DNA of 10,185 nucleotides from Streptococcus lactarius (GTDB lineage: Bacteria > Bacillota > Bacilli > Lactobacillales > Streptococcaceae), in assembly GCF_016642265.1 (NCBI RefSeq), contig NZ_MRXX01000011.1, forward strand, positions 21,048 to 31,232, read 5' to 3'. Below the pieces are notes generated by a model. It was not told the DNA's origin, did not search any database, and was given only the letters and a program-made list of their open reading frames with translations. The position numbers and the translations under genes are program-made. Within the stretch, counting starts at the first letter, position 1. Each line of letters opens with the position of its first letter. Below are positions 6,978-10,185 of the stretch, one piece after another.

Positions 6978-8075
6978 TTATTTCCTTTCTTGATAAGGGA
7001 TGGTTAATTCTATTCGAGTTGGGTTTTTACGATGACTGATCACCAGCTCTCCTCCTAGCAATTCAAGTCGTTCCCGGATCGAATGCAGGTCCTTGTCGGA
7101 GACTTTGGCAAAACCGATGCCATTGTCTTCTGCGACCATTTCCACCCCTGTTTCGGTGGAGTGATAAGAGAGATGGGCCTCTGTCGCTTTGGCATGTTTG
7201 ATCATATTGGTGGCTAATTCCAGAGATACCATGGCCAGAGCAGACTCTAGGATCGGCGAGATACTAGCTGTGTCGAGCTCGTTTTGAATCTCCACTTTGA
7301 CTTGTGCTACTTCTAGCATTTGCTGGACAGTTTCTAACTCTCTTGTCAGGGTTCGCTGTTTCAAGTTCTCCACAATCTCTCGGACTTGGTGCATGGACTC
7401 TTGGCTAATGGCTTGAATTTCTTGTACCTGCTCCTGCGCCTTCTCAACCTGACCCAGTGCTAAGAATTGATCGGCCAGATCTGCCTTAACACTCAGCATG
7501 GCAAAGGTGTGTCCCAGACTGTCATGTAGATCGCGGCCAATCCGATGGCGTTCGTTTTCAGCCAGCAAGAGATTGATCTGGGCATTTTGCTTGGCATGGT
7601 CAGCTTTCAACTCTTCCATCATCCGATTCCGGACCATACTAAAGGTCATAATCGCGATGAACAAGCAAATGATCAGTACAAAAAGCCAATCATTTTCTCC
7701 CATATATCTATTAAATAACAAGGCTCCCAAAAGGATCAGTTGTGATAGAAAGGCCGTCCAAAGAAAGGGGGAACGAAAATTGCTGACTTCAAAACGATAG
7801 ACTAAAATATTACTTAGATAATAGTAAAACCAACAAAAGCCAGTACCAATATAAAAGGTATTTCCGCCTATATAAGCCAAAAGATAGAGCCAAAAAAACC
7901 AGGTCAGTATCTTATTTTCCGTAATGAGGATTCCCAGATAACTCACCATAAAAAAGAGAGCTAAAAAGAAATGCCAGTAAGGAATTTGCCCAAATAAGAT
8001 AGTAGCAAAAGGAAAGGCCATAAAGATTAGGCCTACGTAAAACATATGGTGAATATGCTTGAGTTTTTCAATCAT
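6978..8075 (-). CDS. DesK-like sensor histidine kinase (HisKA_3 type)
   Basis: A 365-residue membrane kinase. The first 150 residues hold about five or six hydrophobic segments (roughly 12-52, 56-93, 104-121, 129-147) with very short loops and no large extracellular domain, so it probably senses a signal within the membrane or through partner proteins. A helical linker (about 150-172) leads to the HisKA_3 dimerisation domain, with phosphoacceptor H184 in RDLHDSLGH. The HATPase domain follows, with the N box at N290 ([12 protein letters not shown]), the G1 motif DNGIGF at 317-322 and [15 protein letters not shown]. All key residues are present. The start overlaps the permease stop in an ATGA. 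It partners the downstream regulator and is similar to pneumococcal HK11 and Bacillus YvfT as I remember them. Confidence 0.93.
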   Translation of the reverse strand: MIEKLKHIHHMFYVGLIFMAFPFATILFGQIPYWHFFLALFFMVSYLGILITENKILTWFFWLYLLAYIGGNTFYIGTGFCWFYYYLSNILVYRFEVSNFRSPFLWTAFLSQLILLGALLFNRYMGENDWLFVLIICLFIAIMTFSMVRNRMMEELKADHAKQNAQINLLLAENERHRIGRDLHDSLGHTFAMLSVKADLADQFLALGQVEKAQEQVQEIQAISQESMHQVREIVENLKQRTLTRELETVQQMLEVAQVKVEIQNELDTASISPILESALAMVSLELATNMIKHAKATEAHLSYHSTETGVEMVAEDNGIGFAKVSDKDLHSIRERLELLGGELVISHRKNPTRIELTIPYQERK

Positions 8076-8812
8076 GCACGAACCTCAGAATGACGACGAT
8101 AGACGATGACAAGGGTAAACAAGACCAGGGTAAACAAGGTTAAATAGAGACTAGCAAAGCCATTGACCTGCCCCTTATTTAAAAAGGTCTTGATCAGTTC
8201 CATCAATTGATAGGTTGGCAGACATTTGCCAATCGCTTGCATCCATTCTGGAAAGACACTAATCGGCATCCATAGGCCACCCATGACAGCCAGTCCCATA
8301 TAGAGGAGATTGCCCGCAACCGACATCAATTGACTGGAAGGAAGCAGGGTCAAGACCAGACCGATAGCTACAAAAGCTAGACTTCCTAGGATGAGAAGAA
8401 AGGCTGCTAAGACCCAATCCTGTATGGACATGTTCACATGCCGCACTACATGACCCACAGTAAAGACGACCCCAATGGATAGGAGAAAGTCTACAAAGAG
8501 ACCCACAACCTTTATTAAATAATATTCTACCATAGATACCGGGGTATGGCGCAAGACTTTTTGCCAATTGTTGAGTCGATCGGTTTCAAGAACCGTTGGA
8601 AAGGAAAATAGAGCCGTAGACATCATGGAAAAAGCCGTCATGGAGAGGAGATAATCCCTCATAAAGTGAGCGGGCGCCCCGGGTGTGTCCTGGTACATCC
8701 CTGAAAAGAAGAGATAAAAGGCCGTAGGCATCCCTATTGATAATAAATAATAAATGGCTTGGCGACTGGTCAAATGCCACTCAACTACGCCGAGAGCTTT
8801 CATGCGTTTCAT
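8072..8812 (-). CDS. ABC-2 type transporter permease
   Basis: A 246-residue integral membrane protein with about six hydrophobic segments: near residues 22-38, 60-73, 98-121, 130-157, 160-185 and 222-240. Before the last segment lies the stretch GGLWMPISVFPEWMQAIGKC (about 178-197), typical of ABC-2 permeases whose export substrates are drugs, lipids or peptides. With the ATPase encoded immediately upstream it should form one transporter; the substrate is unknown. The gene begins inside the ATPase gene (32-base overlap if the ATG at 8812 is used, 23 if the ATG at codon 4 is used), and it overlaps the kinase start in an ATGA. The linkage of ABC pair and kinase/regulator matches Bacillus YvfRS-YvfTU and the pneumococcal TCS11 region. 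Confidence 0.88.
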   Translation of the reverse strand: MKRMKALGVVEWHLTSRQAIYYLLSIGMPTAFYLFFSGMYQDTPGAPAHFMRDYLLSMTAFSMMSTALFSFPTVLETDRLNNWQKVLRHTPVSMVEYYLIKVVGLFVDFLLSIGVVFTVGHVVRHVNMSIQDWVLAAFLLILGSLAFVAIGLVLTLLPSSQLMSVAGNLLYMGLAVMGGLWMPISVFPEWMQAIGKCLPTYQLMELIKTFLNKGQVNGFASLYLTLFTLVLFTLVIVYRRHSEVRA

Positions 8813-9698
8813 CTTCTCTACCTACTTCCTTTGTATTTTCAAAAATAGAATCCAATAAACTTCGATTGGTCACTTCGATCTCTTGGATCGAACAGCCTTC
8901 TTCTTGCAATCGCCTCCACAAGCGATTGGCATCACCTGTCACAACTTGAAGGGCATCGGGTTTGACCGTCACTTGACCAATCCCGTCCATCTCTGCCACT
9001 AGAGCTTGGTAACGTAAGGGCAGGGTAAAATGTTTTTCTACCTCTTCACTTCTCATAGCGAGTGGTGTCGTATCCCGAAGCAAATGCCCCTGATGCAAGA
9101 CCAGGATCCGATCGGCCGTATGCTCAACTTCCTCAATGTAATGGGAAGAATAGACAATGGTCACACCTTGATCTTTTAAATCCCTAACAATCTCCCAAAA
9201 GCGTTGGCGAGTGGACGTATCCATAGCAGCCGTTGGCTCATCCAAAAACAGCAGACTGGGACGACCAATCAAGGTCAACACAAAGGAGAGGAGACGCTTT
9301 TGCCCACCAGACAGCTTACTGGCCAATTGTCTCTTCTGCTCCGAACTAAAACGCAATAGATCATCGATTTCATTGATCGTTAAGGGATTAGGATAAATGG
9401 AGCGAAAGAAGTTGATCAGCTCCTGCACGGTTAACTTTTGAACGATGGCATTCTCTTGAGGGAGATAAGACACACTAGCCTTTAATCGAGGATGACCAGG
9501 AGACTTCCCTTCTACTTCAATGATTCCAGAAGTCGCTTTCATATCTCCCAGCAGACAATTCATCAAGGTTGTTTTCCCTGACCCGTTTGGCCCAATCAAG
9601 GCTAAGCAGTCCCCCTGTTCAACCGCAAAAGAAAGACCTTCTAGAATCACCTTTCCTTTGATGCTTTTTTTCAAGTTCTCAACTCTAATGACACTCAT
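8781..9698 (-). CDS. ABC transporter ATP-binding protein
   Basis: A 305-residue ATPase of the CcmA/DRA type, with one nucleotide-binding domain (about 3-220) and an 80-residue C-terminal extension. Walker A is GPNGSGKT at 36-43, the Q-loop is Q81 (YLPQEN), the signature LSGGQ is at 129-133, Walker B LLFLDE at 149-154 and the switch histidine is H186 (SSHYIEE). All catalytic residues are intact. It drives the ABC-2 permease encoded next. AGGAG precedes the ATG with 8 bases between, and the start overlaps the 65-aa gene by 14 bases. The tail overlaps the permease gene by up to 32 bases; its last 15 residues or so are polar (EDETHESSRRS) and probably reflect this overlap rather than a domain. 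Confidence 0.93.
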   Translation of the reverse strand: MSVIRVENLKKSIKGKVILEGLSFAVEQGDCLALIGPNGSGKTTLMNCLLGDMKATSGIIEVEGKSPGHPRLKASVSYLPQENAIVQKLTVQELINFFRSIYPNPLTINEIDDLLRFSSEQKRQLASKLSGGQKRLLSFVLTLIGRPSLLFLDEPTAAMDTSTRQRFWEIVRDLKDQGVTIVYSSHYIEEVEHTADRILVLHQGHLLRDTTPLAMRSEEVEKHFTLPLRYQALVAEMDGIGQVTVKPDALQVVTGDANRLWRRLQEEGCSIQEIEVTNRSLLDSIFENTKEVGREDETHESSRRS

Positions 9699-9882
9699 GA
9701 TGCTCTCCTTTCAACCAGATCTGGCCAGCTGGAATGATGACAAAGACAACCAAGGCAACTCCCCAAACCGTTTGGAAAAACCAGCTAGGAAAATGAGCAG
9801 AAAACCAACCCGTCATCTGCTCAGTTAGCCAGAGGACCATACAAAAAGCAAACATCCAGCCAATTTCTAGTTTCTTATTCAT
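9685..9882 (-). CDS. Small two-helix membrane protein (65 aa)
   Basis: Not recognised as a named family. The 65 residues hold two hydrophobic helices (about 9-24 and 34-54) around a short Trp/Phe-rich turn (GWFSAHFPSWFF), then a short polar tail ending GEHHECH. The tail is rich in potential metal ligands, but the same bases carry the ribosome binding site and start of the ATPase gene, which may explain it. The ATG has AGGAG 8 bases before it and overlaps the stop of the previous gene in an ATGA. Placement between another small membrane protein and the ABC genes suggests an accessory role for the transporter or sensor; that is inference. Confidence 0.8.
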   Translation of the reverse strand: MNKKLEIGWMFAFCMVLWLTEQMTGWFSAHFPSWFFQTVWGVALVVFVIIPAGQIWLKGEHHECH

Positions 9883-10070
9883 TTTTCAAACTCCTTTTTG
9901 ACCTCTTTAACGAGCTTCAGCCCTTCTTGAGTTGCCCAGCTCACGATGCCTATCCCCGCAAATAATTCCCAAGGGAAATGGTAATAGAGACTATCATCCT
10001 TTGAAAAGATCAAATAGACGACCATCCCAGTAACTGTTAACGTAAATACTTTATAGAACCACTGTTTCAT
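9879..10070 (-). CDS. Small membrane protein, first gene of the regulatory operon (63 aa)
   Basis: Not recognised as a named family. It has one clear hydrophobic helix (about 5-22, FYKVFTLTVTGMVVYLIF), a second weaker one (about 34-48, ELFAGIGIVSWA) and a charged, probably helical C-terminus (LKLVKEVKKEFEK) expected on the cytoplasmic side. The ATG at 10070 is chosen because AGAGG lies 7 bases before it. A GTG 15 bases upstream would leave only about five leader bases after the predicted transcription start and lacks a site. It is the first gene after the promoter and is coupled to the next small gene by an ATGA overlap. The role is unknown; it may be a regulatory or accessory partner of the ABC transporter and kinase. 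Confidence 0.75.
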   Translation of the reverse strand: MKQWFYKVFTLTVTGMVVYLIFSKDDSLYYHFPWELFAGIGIVSWATQEGLKLVKEVKKEFEK

Positions 10071-10096
10071 TTTTATACCTCTCACTTTCTGACTTT

Positions 10097-10125
10097 ATTA
10101 TAGCGAAAGACAAAAAATGCCACTA
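10097..10125 (-). promoter_or_regulatory. Promoter of the six-gene regulatory operon, weak -35
   Basis: On the minus strand there is a perfect TATAAT (10102-10097), but 17 bases upstream stands TAGTGG (10125-10120), only 2/6 like TTGACA. A strong -10 without a -35 is typical of activator-dependent promoters, and the repeated dyads directly upstream suit that. The start would be near 10090, giving a leader of about 20 nt. Confidence 0.7.
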
Positions 10126-10126
10126 G

Positions 10127-10162
10127 ATGATTTTGTCACTGGCTCACATGACAAATGTCACT
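10127..10162. promoter_or_regulatory. Candidate response-regulator operator (repeated TGA-N5/6-TCA dyads)
   Basis: A palindrome, TGACAAATGTCA, lies at 10149-10160 (arms TGACA/TGTCA around two bases), and a looser dyad, TGA-TTTTG-TCA, at 10128-10138. The heptamer TGTCACT occurs at 10134-10140 and again at 10156-10162, 22 bases apart, which is two helical turns. A further partial copy (GACAAAAAATGCCACT, 10109-10124) covers the missing -35 region. NarL-type regulators bind such short dyads in tandem, so autoregulation by the operon's own regulator is the natural reading. The specific consensus for this regulator is not known to me. Confidence 0.55.
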
Positions 10163-10185
10163 AAAAAAAGGCTGGGACAAAAGTC
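10163..10185 (-). terminator. Truncated GGCTGGGAC hairpin terminator at the right edge
   Basis: The plus strand ends in a run of A, then GGCTGGGAC, AAAA and GTC, where the window stops. The missing bases would be expected to complete GTCCCAGCC. On the minus strand this is a stem followed by T7 (10169-10163), so it would end a minus-strand gene to the right of the window. Only the first three bases of the second arm are visible, so the stem is inferred. Confidence 0.55.

Noticed and set aside
8259..8567. 102-codon minus-strand frame inside the permease gene
   Set aside because: It is a shadow frame of the ABC-2 permease. The permease frame shows clear membrane segments and family motifs; this one does not.

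Overview
The window reads as chromosomal DNA from a Streptococcus, most likely of the mitis/sanguinis/parasanguinis type. It is moderately AT-rich, has strong AGGAGG-like ribosome binding sites, and carries IlvB, IlvN and IlvC proteins that closely match what I remember of the pneumococcal ones. It also has a CodY-type operator, and GTGGGAC hairpins that I associate with mitis-group genomes. Species cannot be fixed without a search. Every convincing gene is on the minus strand, so transcription runs from right to left. No rRNA, tRNA, CRISPR array, insertion sequence or prophage was seen, and no gene-free stretch exceeds 300 bases.

Right part (10185 to about 6250): a six-gene operon so tightly packed that most neighbours overlap. 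In transcription order it encodes two small membrane proteins (63 and 65 aa), an ABC transporter ATPase, its ABC-2 type permease, a DesK-like sensor histidine kinase and a NarL/LuxR-type response regulator. The promoter has a perfect TATAAT but almost no -35 box. Upstream of it lie repeated TGA...TCA dyads that look like a response-regulator operator, which suggests an autoregulated, activator-dependent operon. This resembles the pneumococcal TCS11 locus and Bacillus YvfRSTU. A strong terminator at 6252-6289 ends the operon.

Middle part (6200 to 1516): the isoleucine/valine genes ilvB, ilvN, ilvC and ilvA. IlvB and IlvN form acetohydroxyacid synthase, IlvC is ketol-acid reductoisomerase, and IlvA deaminates threonine to 2-oxobutanoate for the isoleucine branch. 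An extended -10 promoter sits just upstream of ilvB, with a 13/15 CodY box directly behind it and a leader of only about 40 nt. Control is therefore probably by CodY (branched-chain amino acids/GTP) rather than by a T-box or leader peptide. A perfect 12-bp terminator hairpin lies between ilvC and ilvA, leaving no room for a conventional ilvA promoter after it, so ilvA is probably expressed at a reduced level by read-through.

Left part (1515 to 1): an SPFH/stomatin-family membrane protein with its own promoter and corrected start, then a 71-aa putative helix-turn-helix protein with a near-consensus promoter and its own terminator. At the left edge a long GTGGGAC/GTCCCAC hairpin element reads as a terminator for a plus-strand gene outside the window. 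A related but truncated hairpin closes the right edge.
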